This document shows, in pieces, positions 5,729 through 12,826 of a stretch of DNA of 12,948 nt (position 1 is the stretch's first letter; each line of letters begins with the position of its first letter). The translations under genes were made by a program, and so were the position numbers. Below the pieces are notes generated by a model. It saw only the letters and a program-made list of their open reading frames with translations, did not search any database and had not been told where the DNA came from. This stretch comes from an uncultured Verrucomicrobiales bacterium (GTDB lineage: Bacteria > Verrucomicrobiota > Verrucomicrobiia > Verrucomicrobiales > Akkermansiaceae): NCBI GenBank assembly GCA_937969125.1, contig CALBVA010000283.1, forward strand, positions 1 through 12,948, written 5' to 3'.

Positions 5729-6990
5729 TGTAGAAGTGATTCTCTTACGAAGACGTAGGCGGCTTCTTTGTCAGAAAGTCGTCCTTCGAGTTGCTCGGTC
5801 TGGACCGCACGAAGGATTTCGCCAATTTGAGGGCCGGGGGAAAGATCGAAATCATCCATCAGGTCGCGCCCATCCATGAGCGGTTTTGGGATGAGGGGCT
5901 CATTGGCGAATTCTTCCTTCTTCCGGTGGATGAAGTCGTAGTTATCGCGGAAGCCATTCGAGCTATCGCAATCGACGCGGTGCAGTTCGATTTCCATGGG
6001 GAAACTGTCAGCCGCCATGAAGTGTTTTAGCTTCGCGGTTCGCATGTCCTGCACGTGCATGAAGGTCATGTGGCGTGAGACCATGAAGCTGACTTCTTCG
6101 ATCGTTTGGTTAGGGTAGCGCAGGCGGCGGAGGATCTCCTTGGCCATTTTAGCACCTAATTTATCGTGTCCGTTAAAACGGATGCGGCCCGCTTCCTCGT
6201 CAAAGGTCTGGGTGGGAGGCTTCGCAATATCATGCAGCAAGACCGCGAGCGCGAGGTGCAGCGGGGGATCTTCCAGTAGCGAAAGCGCGATGCGCGTGTG
6301 TACATAGACATCGCCTTCCGGATGCCATTGCGGGGGCTGTTCGCAGCCGATGAGCTCCAGAACCTCGGGTAGGAAGATCTCAATGAGACCCGTCTTCACG
6401 AGCAGGTCGAGCCCGCGTGCTCGATCCTTCGCCACGATGATTTTCGAGAATTCATCCCGAATCCGCTCGGGCGAGATCTGAGCCAGCAGCGAGGCACATT
6501 TTTTCAAGGCCGCCATTGTTTCGGGCTCGATCTCGAATCCCGTCCTGACTGCGAACCGCACTGCGCGGAGGAGGCGGAGGGCATCTTCCTCGAAGCGTTT
6601 CTCAGGCTCGCCGATGGCGCGGAGGACCTTCGCTTCGAGGTCTTTTTGTCCTCCCACGTGGTCGATGATTTCCTCCGTGATAGGATCCTGGAAGAGTCCG
6701 TTAATCGTGAAATCGCGACGCTGGGCGTCTTCTTCAGGTGAGGAAAATTCCACCGATTCCGGACGGCGGCCATCATTGTATGAGCCATCCGTGCGGAAGG
6801 TCGCGACCTCGATCATTTCGCCCGAGCCCCGCGATCCTTTGACAATGATCACCCCGAAGTGCTCGCCCACTGCGTCGGACTTAGGGAAGAGGGCCTGCAC
6901 CTCATCCGGGCGAGCCGAGGTGGCGAGGTCGTAGTCCTTCGGCTCATGCCCCATCAGCTGATCTCGCACCGCGCCTCCGGCCAGATACAC
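5725..6990 (-). CDS. cca: CCA tRNA nucleotidyltransferase / poly(A)-polymerase family with HD domain
   Basis: Adds or repairs the CCA end of tRNA. From GTG 6990 the 421-residue frame shows LAGGAVRD at 3-10, the metal-binding DYD (Asp19, Asp21), RRDFTINGLF at 91-100, and EEDALRLLRAVRFA at 134-147, all class II nucleotidyltransferase hallmarks. HPEGDVYVHT (223-232) and LLHDIAKPPT with His253-Asp254 indicate a C-terminal HD phosphohydrolase-like domain. GTG 6990 is only the first start in this frame: it leaves just two residues before the first catalytic loop, whereas the family normally has about 20-25. The missing helix is encoded immediately upstream, but one base out of frame (see 6991-7066). 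The 3' end overlaps the next gene by ATGA. A strong candidate for an essential housekeeping gene. Confidence 0.9.
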   Translation of the reverse strand: MYLAGGAVRDQLMGHEPKDYDLATSARPDEVQALFPKSDAVGEHFGVIIVKGSRGSGEMIEVATFRTDGSYNDGRRPESVEFSSPEEDAQRRDFTINGLFQDPITEEIIDHVGGQKDLEAKVLRAIGEPEKRFEEDALRLLRAVRFAVRTGFEIEPETMAALKKCASLLAQISPERIRDEFSKIIVAKDRARGLDLLVKTGLIEIFLPEVLELIGCEQPPQWHPEGDVYVHTRIALSLLEDPPLHLALAVLLHDIAKPPTQTFDEEAGRIRFNGHDKLGAKMAKEILRRLRYPNQTIEEVSFMVSRHMTFMHVQDMRTAKLKHFMAADSFPMEIELHRVDCDSSNGFRDNYDFIHRKKEEFANEPLIPKPLMDGRDLMDDFDLSPGPQIGEILRAVQTEQLEGRLSDKEAAYVFVRESLLQ

Positions 6991-7066
6991 CGTGTGGCCC
7001 GCCCGCGTCCTTCGCGAGGCGGGCGGTTTGCAGGGCGAGGTCTTTTTGTGAAGAAGGTGAACTCAT
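6991..7066 (-). pseudogene. cca: Frameshifted N-terminal segment of cca
   Basis: From ATG 7066 the sequence reads MSSPSSQKDLALQTARLAK-DAGG. This is the amphipathic first helix expected just before the GGxVRD loop of class II CCA enzymes. It then loses frame in the run GGGCGGG. Removing one G would join it exactly as DAGG-HTVYLAGGAVRD, adding 25 residues. The extra base lies inside a strong GC hairpin. It is either a sequencing or assembly error, a real mutation, or (least likely) programmed frameshifting. Confidence 0.6.
6998..7023. repeat. GC-only 10-bp inverted repeat with one bulge at the cca frameshift
   Basis: CCCGCCCGCG, loop TCCTT, then CGCG, bulged A (7017), GGCGGG. Ten G-C pairs would form a very stable hairpin in DNA or RNA, a typical place for base-calling compression errors. 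It coincides with the apparent extra G in cca. Confidence 0.6.
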
Positions 7067-7082
7067 AACGACAGAAGCGGGG

Positions 7083-7108
7083 TGGGGGAATTGAGTCGAT
7101 TTTTCAAG
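7083..7108 (-). promoter_or_regulatory. Possible heat-shock-type (sigma-32-like) promoter ahead of cca
   Basis: On the minus strand CTTGAAA (7108-7102) and CCCCA (7087-7083) are 14 bases apart, fitting the E. coli sigma-32 pattern CTTGAAA / CCCCAT. It sits 17 bases before ATG 7066. Whether this organism uses that consensus is unknown, and the C-rich tract could match by chance. Confidence 0.2.
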
Positions 7109-7129
7109 CGAGATACTTAGTTTTCAGTC

Positions 7130-8239
7130 GTGTTTGCGCAGTGGTATTCCCCGTTGATGGGGTTTGGGATTCTTGTCATCGGTTTTTGTGTGGGATCGTT
7201 TCTTAATGTCGCCATCCACCGGATTCCGCGCGGGCTTTCGGTTAATGAGCCGAAGCGTTCCTTCTGCCCCTTCTGCAAAGCAAGCCTCCCGTGGTGGCAG
7301 AATCTTCCCATCATCACCTGGCTTCTACAGCGGGGGAAATGCAAGAGCTGCCAAGCGCCCATCGCGGTGAGATACCTCCTCGTCGAGGTCCTTACTGGCC
7401 TGCTTTATTTTTGGCTCTGGAAGAGCTTTGATATGCACAGTGCGATTCTCGGAATCGTGCTCATCACCATCCTGATCACCGTCACCTTTATCGATGCGGA
7501 GCACCAGATTATCCCCATTTCCTGGACCACCGGGGGCTCCCTTATTGCATTGGCGGGGGGCTTTCTCACTCCGTGGCTCCTCGATCTCTCGGGGCACACG
7601 CATCTCTATTCGGGAGTCATTGGACTGCGTGAGTCAGTGTTCGGTTGGGTTGCGGGATTCGGGGCGCTTTGGCTCACCGTGGTGCTCGGGAAGCTGGTTT
7701 TCGGTCGGAAGAAGATCGAGTTGGAGGAAGCGACTCGCTGGAAATTACAGGAGGGATTCGAGGACAGCGAACAGCTCCACTGGCTCATCGAGGATGAGGC
7801 CTATTCCTGGGATGACCTCTTCTTCCGTGAGAGCGATGTCCTCCAAATCACCGGTCACGGCTTCAAGGTCGATGGCAAACGGGTGGTGGGTAAGGAGGTC
7901 CTCATCCGGCGCGATGACTTCTCCATCGGCGAGAAAATCTGGACCATTGAGGCCCTGAAATCCCTCGAAGGAAAGGCCACCCGCGTCGTGGTCCCGCGTG
8001 AGGCGATGGGTATGGGGGATCCCCACCTGCTCGGGATGATCGGAGCCTTCCTCGGCTGGCCGGCAGTCTGCTTCGTCATCTTCGCAAGTAGCCTCTACGG
8101 TATTGCTGTCGGGCTCCTCGCCCGCGTCGGCTTCGGCAAGCCGCTCCCTTTTGGGCCCTTTCTCGCCGCCGGAGCTCTCACCTGGGTCTTCGGCGGTTGG
8201 CGCCTCTGGAAGCTCTATTGGGAGTCGGTGGGATTCTAG
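7130..8239 (+). CDS. Prepilin peptidase (type IV leader peptidase, PilD family)
   Basis: Inner-membrane aspartic protease that cleaves prepilin or type II secretion pseudopilin leaders. The 369-residue frame has the N-terminal signature GSFLNVAIHRIPRG (22-35) and a four-cysteine zinc site (Cys46, 49, 71, 74). About eight membrane segments are present. The two catalytic aspartates are Asp122 in FIDAEHQIIP and Asp297 in MGMGDPHLLG. The start is GTG 7130 because ATG 7157 would leave only 12 residues before GSFLNV; ATG remains possible. Between about 193 and 285 there is a charged, soluble insertion absent from typical members, which normally have only a short loop there, so this protein is about 100 residues longer than usual. 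Divergent from cca with 63 bases between starts. No pilin genes are in the window. Confidence 0.93.
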   Translation: MFAQWYSPLMGFGILVIGFCVGSFLNVAIHRIPRGLSVNEPKRSFCPFCKASLPWWQNLPIITWLLQRGKCKSCQAPIAVRYLLVEVLTGLLYFWLWKSFDMHSAILGIVLITILITVTFIDAEHQIIPISWTTGGSLIALAGGFLTPWLLDLSGHTHLYSGVIGLRESVFGWVAGFGALWLTVVLGKLVFGRKKIELEEATRWKLQEGFEDSEQLHWLIEDEAYSWDDLFFRESDVLQITGHGFKVDGKRVVGKEVLIRRDDFSIGEKIWTIEALKSLEGKATRVVVPREAMGMGDPHLLGMIGAFLGWPAVCFVIFASSLYGIAVGLLARVGFGKPLPFGPFLAAGALTWVFGGWRLWKLYWESVGF

Positions 8240-8459
8240 GAAATTCGGACATCCTTTTGAGATGCAGAACTTGTTAATCAATCCCGCTTTCTCAGCCAGG
8301 CTGTCCTTGATCACAGGCGCGAAGTCATACCACTTTTCGGCCCTCGCGTAGTTGCTGAGAAAAAGGTCAGAAGGAGTAATGCGACGAGCCGTGATTCCAC
8401 TCCAGAGCTATCGCCAACCCTCTTGCCCGTGCCAAGCGGAATCACCTTGAGACAGCCCA
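8240..8459. other. 220-base intergenic region with a possible coding remnant
   Basis: No gene with a start codon is supported. On the minus strand the frame from 8407 down to about 8246 is open and protein-like, reading for example NYARAEKWYDFAP then VIKDSLAEKAGLI. It follows a TAG (8410-8408), contains no ATG, GTG or TTG before 8314, and then runs on antisense to the prepilin peptidase gene. It may be the leftover of a decayed gene or chance. Confidence 0.3.
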
Positions 8460-9092
8460 TTAGTCTTTCTTCACTTTCCCGCTTCCCTTCACCTTCTCGT
8501 CCACCTTGGCCCCGCCATAGGTGGTAATGTCGCCACTACCATCGATGCGCGCGGTGATGGATTTTTCAGCATTCACTTTGATCGAGCCGCTTCCTTTCAC
8601 TTCCGCACGGGCCGTCATTGAACGCAGGCGGTGGGTGTCAATGTCGCCTGATCCATCCACCGTGAGGTAAAGGTCGTTCGTCCGTCCGTCTGCGACAAGA
8701 TCGCCGGATCCCTCCACTCCGGCAGTGAAGGTTTCATTGGAAAGGCCGGTGACAGTGATGTCTCCGGAGCCGCCCAGCTTCACCATCTTGAGGTCTGGAG
8801 TGACGATGTTCACCTCCAGTGCTCCGGAAGTGATGTAGTTTCCTTCAATGCCGATCACCAGTTTTCCGCCGCTGCTATCGGTCTTTACCATGCTGGTGAG
8901 ATTGTCGTCTGTGTGCACAATCACAGACTGAGGCGAGCCGATGGTGATATTCACATTCAGCGAGGAGTTGTTCTCGATCACCGTAAAGGGATCGAGCTTT
9001 CTCTCCTCCTTGACCTTATTGCCAGATCCCTTCTCGGCGTTGCAGGAGAAAAGCAGGAAGCAGGGGATTATTAAAAGAAGGAATCGATTCAT
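8460..9092 (-). CDS. Lipoprotein with head-GIN domain (DUF2807-type beta repeat)
   Basis: A 210-residue lipoprotein. ATG 9092 (MNRFLLLIIPCFLLFSC) gives a clean signal peptide with lipobox LFSC and the lipidated Cys at 17. A longer frame exists upstream, but its extra 20 residues would spoil the signal. The mature part is mostly short beta strands. The motif GSG(D/S/K) recurs six times, at residues 108, 128, 147, 167, 185 and 203, with a period of 18-20, as in the head-GIN/DUF2807 family, which folds as a right-handed beta structure of unknown function, often envelope-linked. The C-terminal three repeats are very regular (V/I-x-GSG-x-I). The gene lies 31 bases downstream of the transporter gene but has its own good promoter positioned for leaderless transcription. 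The family call is solid; the function is unknown. Confidence 0.8.
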   Translation of the reverse strand: MNRFLLLIIPCFLLFSCNAEKGSGNKVKEERKLDPFTVIENNSSLNVNITIGSPQSVIVHTDDNLTSMVKTDSSGGKLVIGIEGNYITSGALEVNIVTPDLKMVKLGGSGDITVTGLSNETFTAGVEGSGDLVADGRTNDLYLTVDGSGDIDTHRLRSMTARAEVKGSGSIKVNAEKSITARIDGSGDITTYGGAKVDEKVKGSGKVKKD

Positions 9093-9098
9093 GCTAGA

Positions 9099-9127
9099 AA
9101 TATAACAGAGTGATTCACTGATGTCAC
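9099..9127 (-). promoter_or_regulatory. Sigma-70 type promoter giving leaderless mRNA for the head-GIN lipoprotein
   Basis: On the minus strand -35 GTGACA (9127-9122), 17-base spacer, -10 TATATT (9104-9099); each hexamer is 5 of 6 to consensus. Transcription should start about seven bases after the -10, which is the A of the ATG at 9092. The -35 overlaps the last codons of the transporter gene. Confidence 0.6.
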
Positions 9128-10488
9128 TGCACAAGATATTTCGCGATGGCATAAATTCCGGCTCCTGCGATTGCCAGACAGCTGAGCCAAAGAATGAGAT
9201 CTGCTAATCGTGATGGGCGAAGTGCCGCCGGCAGCCAGCGGTATCGCATCACAAGCGCGGCAAAGACCACGATAAAAAGAATCAGTGTGGTGAGGGATCC
9301 CCCAATGATGATCATGAGACCCGGCGCCTGAAACTGGAAATACAGCAGGCTCCAGATTACCGGAAAGATCACGGAGAGTAGGGCGATCGTTTTCTTCCGC
9401 TGTGCGGCGTCCTCGAAATCAATCCAGCCGATCCGGCCGAAGGCATCTGAGAACAAGCGACTCCACGCTGCCAGCGAAGCAAGCAGGGTGGAGAAAAGCA
9501 CCACCAGAGCACCAATCAAGAAGGCCGTCCGGGCCCACGGACCAAGGGTGTCGGTATACATCCGCGAGAGGACATCGATGAGCTGCGTATTCTCCGGAAC
9601 CAGTCCTTGCCGATGGAGAATTGCGGCACCCAGAAGATAAAAGAGGCCCGTCACGATAGTGTAGCAGATCATGGACAGCCCTGCATCCAGCTGCATCACG
9701 CGGATCCAGCCCTTCGCCCGTGCCAGCCACTCCTCACGGTCCATCTCCGGTTCCGGCCCGGTGTAGGCCGCGTAGCCTTTTTCGATGAGCCAGTAATTGT
9801 AAGCTAGGATTTCATCTCCACCCACCCCTGTGATGCTGAAAGCTCCCAGTGCGATGAGCAGCACCCCGGCGGGTAAAGTCATCCCGAATCCTGACGAAAG
9901 TTCCGCCCCGGAAATCGCAAAGGGTGTCCATTGTAGCGCGATCAGCGAGGTGATGGTGAGGATTGTAAAAAGCCCGATCATGATGATGGACCATTTTTCA
10001 ATCGGGCCGTAAGCCCCGCGAAAGACCAGGACAGAGGCAAGAGATCCCGCCACCACCGTCCAGATGACGTCGCTCGTCGATCCCAGATCGAACAGCGCGG
10101 TGAAGACCAGCGCCACGCCACCGATGACTCCTCCCACTTGCAGGGTCTTCAGTGTTTGAATGAGAAGCCAGCTCCAGACCGCCCATCCGGCCTTGCCAAA
10201 TTTCGGACCAGGGAGGTCATTGAGAGCCTGCATGGAGGTTCGCCCGGAGTAGATCGTGAAGCGGCCGAACTCGATTTGCACCGCCACCTTCACCAGACAG
10301 GAAAAGAGGATCAGCCAGAGGCAGATAAAACCTACTTTCGCCCCAAAAAGGGTTGTCGCGATCAGCTCCCCGGATCCTACGATCGATGCCGAGAGCACGA
10401 AGCCCGGCCCCAGCCGCTTGAGGGTCTCAAGAAATCCGGTCGGGGGCTCGACAACCTTCTCAGGCGTGCGCAGGTAGGGATTGGGCAT
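9124..10488 (-). CDS. NRAMP-like divalent-metal transporter family protein, atypical metal site
   Basis: A 454-residue polytopic inner-membrane protein with about eleven hydrophobic segments. The N-terminal LKRLGPGFVLSASIVGSGE (23-41) aligns with the first helix of NRAMP/MntH transporters, where the canonical metal-binding motif is DPGN; here it is GSGE. In the helix corresponding to TM6, the usual M-P-H stretch is replaced by TGVGGDEILAYN (220-231). The family moves Mn2+ or Fe2+ with protons, but loss of both signatures means the substrate cannot be assumed. A hydrophilic loop at 240-257 (GPEPEMDREEW) joins TM6 and TM7. ATG 10488 is the first start in the frame. The frame is open upstream for another 26 codons (reading NANPEEFGQLPS just before it) but has no usual start there. 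The gene is divergent from dnaK. Confidence 0.75.
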   Translation of the reverse strand: MPNPYLRTPEKVVEPPTGFLETLKRLGPGFVLSASIVGSGELIATTLFGAKVGFICLWLILFSCLVKVAVQIEFGRFTIYSGRTSMQALNDLPGPKFGKAGWAVWSWLLIQTLKTLQVGGVIGGVALVFTALFDLGSTSDVIWTVVAGSLASVLVFRGAYGPIEKWSIIMIGLFTILTITSLIALQWTPFAISGAELSSGFGMTLPAGVLLIALGAFSITGVGGDEILAYNYWLIEKGYAAYTGPEPEMDREEWLARAKGWIRVMQLDAGLSMICYTIVTGLFYLLGAAILHRQGLVPENTQLIDVLSRMYTDTLGPWARTAFLIGALVVLFSTLLASLAAWSRLFSDAFGRIGWIDFEDAAQRKKTIALLSVIFPVIWSLLYFQFQAPGLMIIIGGSLTTLILFIVVFAALVMRYRWLPAALRPSRLADLILWLSCLAIAGAGIYAIAKYLVQ

Positions 10489-10557
10489 CGAAGGAAGTTG
10501 ACCAAATTCTTCCGGGTTGGCATTCGAAAAATCAGCTCCCTGTCCTGAATTGAAACT

Positions 10558-10572
10558 GCGTCAAGCTGACGC
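10558..10572. repeat. Perfect inverted repeat GCGTCA-N3-TGACGC
   Basis: Six-base arms around AGC, midway between the divergent transporter and dnaK genes. It could be an operator for a dimeric regulator or a small RNA hairpin. The regulator is unknown. Confidence 0.4.
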
Positions 10573-10657
10573 GCTGTGACGGTCTGGATCATCTCTCGGT
10601 GCGCCAGAGTGTCGCGCTTCGTTTTCAGCGATCCCTGTAGAATCAGGAAATCCCGCT

Positions 10658-10674
10658 TTGGCACGCCACCTGCC
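10658..10674 (+). promoter_or_regulatory. Possible sigma-54 (-24/-12) promoter for dnaK
   Basis: TTGGCACG, four bases, then CTGCC: the -24 half is a perfect match to the RpoN consensus YTGGCACG. The -12 half keeps the key GC at exactly the right spacing, but has C for T at its first base. A start near 10685 would give a leader of about 64 bases. No rpoN activator gene is in the window, so this could be chance. Confidence 0.3.
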
Positions 10675-10692
10675 AATAGATTGCCAAAACCT

Positions 10693-10711
10693 GTCGGGTG
10701 AAACTCCCGAC
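10693..10711 (+). repeat. GC-rich hairpin in the dnaK leader
   Basis: GTCGGG-TGAAACT-CCCGAC, a perfect 6-bp stem with a 7-base loop, ending 37 bases before the dnaK ATG. It is followed by an A-rich stretch, not a T-run, so it is not an intrinsic terminator on the plus strand. It may stabilise or regulate the dnaK mRNA. Confidence 0.45.
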
Positions 10712-10748
10712 CCCTCAAAAAAAACTCAGTTGAGAAAGAAATACGATC

Positions 10749-12689
10749 ATGGCTAAAATTCTCGGAATTGACCTCGGCACTACCAACTCCTGCATGTCCG
10801 TCATGGAGGGCGGTGAGGCCACTGTCCTCGAAAACTCGGAAGGCGCCCGTACCACTCCATCGGTGGTCGCCTTCGCTAAAAATGGCGAGCGTCTCGTCGG
10901 TCATGCTGCCAAGCGTCAGGCCGTTACCAATGCGCAAAATACCGTCTTCTCCGCTAAGCGTCTCATCGGCCGCAAGTTTGACGAACTGACCGACGAAGAT
11001 AAGCGCGTTCCCTACACTATTGTGAAGGCTGACAATGGCGACGCCCACATTGAAGTGGAAGTGGAAGGTGAAAAGAAAGTTTACTCTCCTCAGGAGATCG
11101 CGGCTATCATCCTTGGCAAGCTGAAAGCTGATGCCGAATCCAAGCTCGGTGAGACCATCACCGAGGCGGTCATTACCGTTCCAGCCTACTTCAATGACTC
11201 CCAGCGTAATGCGACCACGGCTGCTGGTGAGATCGCCGGGCTTAAGGTCCGCCGCATTATTAACGAGCCCACCGCCGCTTCACTGGCATACGGACTCGAT
11301 TCCAAGACCGACCAGCAGGTCGCCATTTATGACCTTGGTGGCGGCACCTTCGATATCTCGGTCCTCGAAATCTCCGACGGCGTCTTTGAGGTCCTCGCAA
11401 CCGACGGTGACACCCAGCTCGGTGGTGACGATTGGGACAATGCTCTCATCGACTACATCGTCTCCGAGTTCAAGTCCTCCGAGGGTATTGACCTCAGCGG
11501 CCAACCCGATGCCATCCAGCGTATCAAGGAAGAAGCCGAGAAGGCCAAGATCGCCCTTTCGTCCTCGCAGACTTACGACCTCAATCTCCCCTTCATCACT
11601 GCCGATCAGACCGGTCCGAAGCACATCCAACTCAGCCTCACCCGGGCCAAGCTGGAGCAGCTCACCGATCACCTCTTCGAGCGCACCAAGAAGCCTGTCA
11701 CCGACTGCCTCAAGGAGGCCGGAGTGAGCGCGGGTGAGCTTGACGAACTCGTCCTCGTCGGCGGTATGACCCGCATGCCGAAGGTTGTTGAGACCGCCAA
11801 GGAACTCGCTTCAAAGACTCCCCACCAAGGTGTGAATCCGGACGAAGTGGTCGCCATCGGCGCAGCAATTCAGGGCGGTGTTCTCCAGGGTGATGTTAAG
11901 GATGTCCTCCTTCTCGATGTCACCCCGTTGACCCTTTCGATCGAGACCGAGGGCTCCCGCGCCACCGCCATGATCGAGCGGAATACCACCGTTCCCGTGA
12001 AGAAGTCGCAGGTCTTCTCGACCGCTGCTGACAATCAGCCCGCTGTCGATATTCGTATCTGCCAAGGTGAGCGTCCGCTCTTCGCTGACAACAAGCTCCT
12101 CGGGAACTTCCAGCTCAGTGGCATCGACGCCGCCCCACGCGGCATGCCTCAAATTGAGGTGACCTTTGACATCGATGCCAACGGCATCCTCCACGTCTCC
12201 GCGAAGGACAAGAACTCCGGCAAAGAGCAAAAGATTTCCATCGAAGGCTCCAGCGGACTCTCCGAAGAGGAGATCGAGAAGGCCAAGCGTGAAGCCGAAG
12301 CCCACGCCGAGGAAGACAAGGCACGTGCCGAAGCAGTCGATACCAAAAACAAAGCTGAAAATATCGTCTACACCGTCGAGAAGCAGCTTAGCGAACTTCC
12401 CGAAGAAGCCCCGGCCGAACTCAAGGAAACCCTCACTGGTAAGCTCGAGGCCGTCAAAGGTGCCCTTAAGGCTGACGATCTCGACCTCATCAAGACCACC
12501 ACCGACGACCTCGAAAAGTCCCTCGGCGAACTCGCCCAAGCTGCTCAGGCTGCCGGCGCACAAATGCCCGACATGGGCGGTGCTGCTCCGGATGTCGAAC
12601 CAGCCGACGAAGACGATGGCGAGCCTCGTCAAGCCAAAGGAAAAGTCGTCGATGCTGAAGTGGTCGACGCTGATGCTGAATCGAAGTAA
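10749..12689 (+). CDS. dnaK: Molecular chaperone DnaK (Hsp70)
   Basis: ATP-dependent cytoplasmic chaperone that binds exposed hydrophobic segments and cycles with DnaJ and GrpE. The 646-residue product is full length. The nucleotide-binding domain has IDLGTTNS (7-14), INEPTAASLAYG (171-182), YDLGGGTFDIS (194-204) and VLVGGMTRMPKV (335-346). The interdomain linker is DVLLLDVTPLT (385-395). Then come the substrate-binding beta domain, a charged helical lid, and an acidic tail that keeps the conserved end (KVVDAEVVDAD). The start at MAKILGIDLG is the usual Hsp70 N-terminus. Only a weak purine stretch (GAGAAAG) precedes it. grpE, dnaJ and hrcA are not adjacent, so it is probably transcribed alone. 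The leader holds a hairpin and a possible sigma-54 promoter. Confidence 0.98.
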   Translation: MAKILGIDLGTTNSCMSVMEGGEATVLENSEGARTTPSVVAFAKNGERLVGHAAKRQAVTNAQNTVFSAKRLIGRKFDELTDEDKRVPYTIVKADNGDAHIEVEVEGEKKVYSPQEIAAIILGKLKADAESKLGETITEAVITVPAYFNDSQRNATTAAGEIAGLKVRRIINEPTAASLAYGLDSKTDQQVAIYDLGGGTFDISVLEISDGVFEVLATDGDTQLGGDDWDNALIDYIVSEFKSSEGIDLSGQPDAIQRIKEEAEKAKIALSSSQTYDLNLPFITADQTGPKHIQLSLTRAKLEQLTDHLFERTKKPVTDCLKEAGVSAGELDELVLVGGMTRMPKVVETAKELASKTPHQGVNPDEVVAIGAAIQGGVLQGDVKDVLLLDVTPLTLSIETEGSRATAMIERNTTVPVKKSQVFSTAADNQPAVDIRICQGERPLFADNKLLGNFQLSGIDAAPRGMPQIEVTFDIDANGILHVSAKDKNSGKEQKISIEGSSGLSEEEIEKAKREAEAHAEEDKARAEAVDTKNKAENIVYTVEKQLSELPEEAPAELKETLTGKLEAVKGALKADDLDLIKTTTDDLEKSLGELAQAAQAAGAQMPDMGGAAPDVEPADEDDGEPRQAKGKVVDAEVVDADAESK

Positions 12690-12698
12690 CCCTTAATG

Positions 12699-12710
12699 AT
12701 GCTCGAGCAT
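12699..12710. repeat. Perfect 12-base palindrome after dnaK
   Basis: ATGCTCGAGCAT reads the same on both strands and begins 10 bases after the dnaK stop codon. It could be a protein-binding site or a small hairpin. No T-run follows, so it is not a classical terminator. Confidence 0.4.
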
Positions 12711-12711
12711 G

Positions 12712-12765
12712 GCGATTAGCTTTAGTCGATCGGCCTCTATCGCGAGAAGGCTAAGTGCCAATCGC
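12712..12765. repeat. Long imperfect inverted repeat between dnaK and the Fic gene
   Basis: Outer arms GCGATT / AATCGC (12712-12717 and 12760-12765) enclose TAGC / GCTA and an inner CGAT / ATCG (12727-12730 and 12739-12742). It could fold as one branched hairpin. It may help end or process the dnaK mRNA, though there is no T-tract. Confidence 0.35.
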
Positions 12766-12826
12766 TAACCGCCAAAAGCCAGCTCCGAATGCCAGAAAAT
12801 TCCCGCCCGTCGAGGCTTCTCTCTCC

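Larger units (their letters stand above)
10489..10748. other. 260-base divergent intergenic region between transporter and dnaK
   Basis: No supported gene. It contains a perfect GCGTCA-AGC-TGACGC repeat, a sigma-54-like promoter match, a GTCGGG hairpin and a short CTCA-GT-TGAG repeat just before the dnaK start; these are listed separately. No CIRCE (HrcA operator) sequence is visible. Confidence 0.6.

Noticed and set aside
7745..8314. Minus-strand frame with a PDZ-like looking start (VIKDSLAEKAGL)
   Set aside because: Most of it is antisense to the prepilin peptidase gene and is Glu/Asp/Pro-rich noise. Only the short intergenic part is protein-like, noted as a possible remnant.
10377..11048. 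Minus-strand frame of 223 codons across the dnaK promoter region
   Set aside because: It is antisense to the dnaK 5' end and overlaps the transporter start in another frame, with no family motif.
11811..12632. Minus-strand frame of 273 codons within dnaK
   Set aside because: Antisense shadow of the strongly codon-biased dnaK gene.
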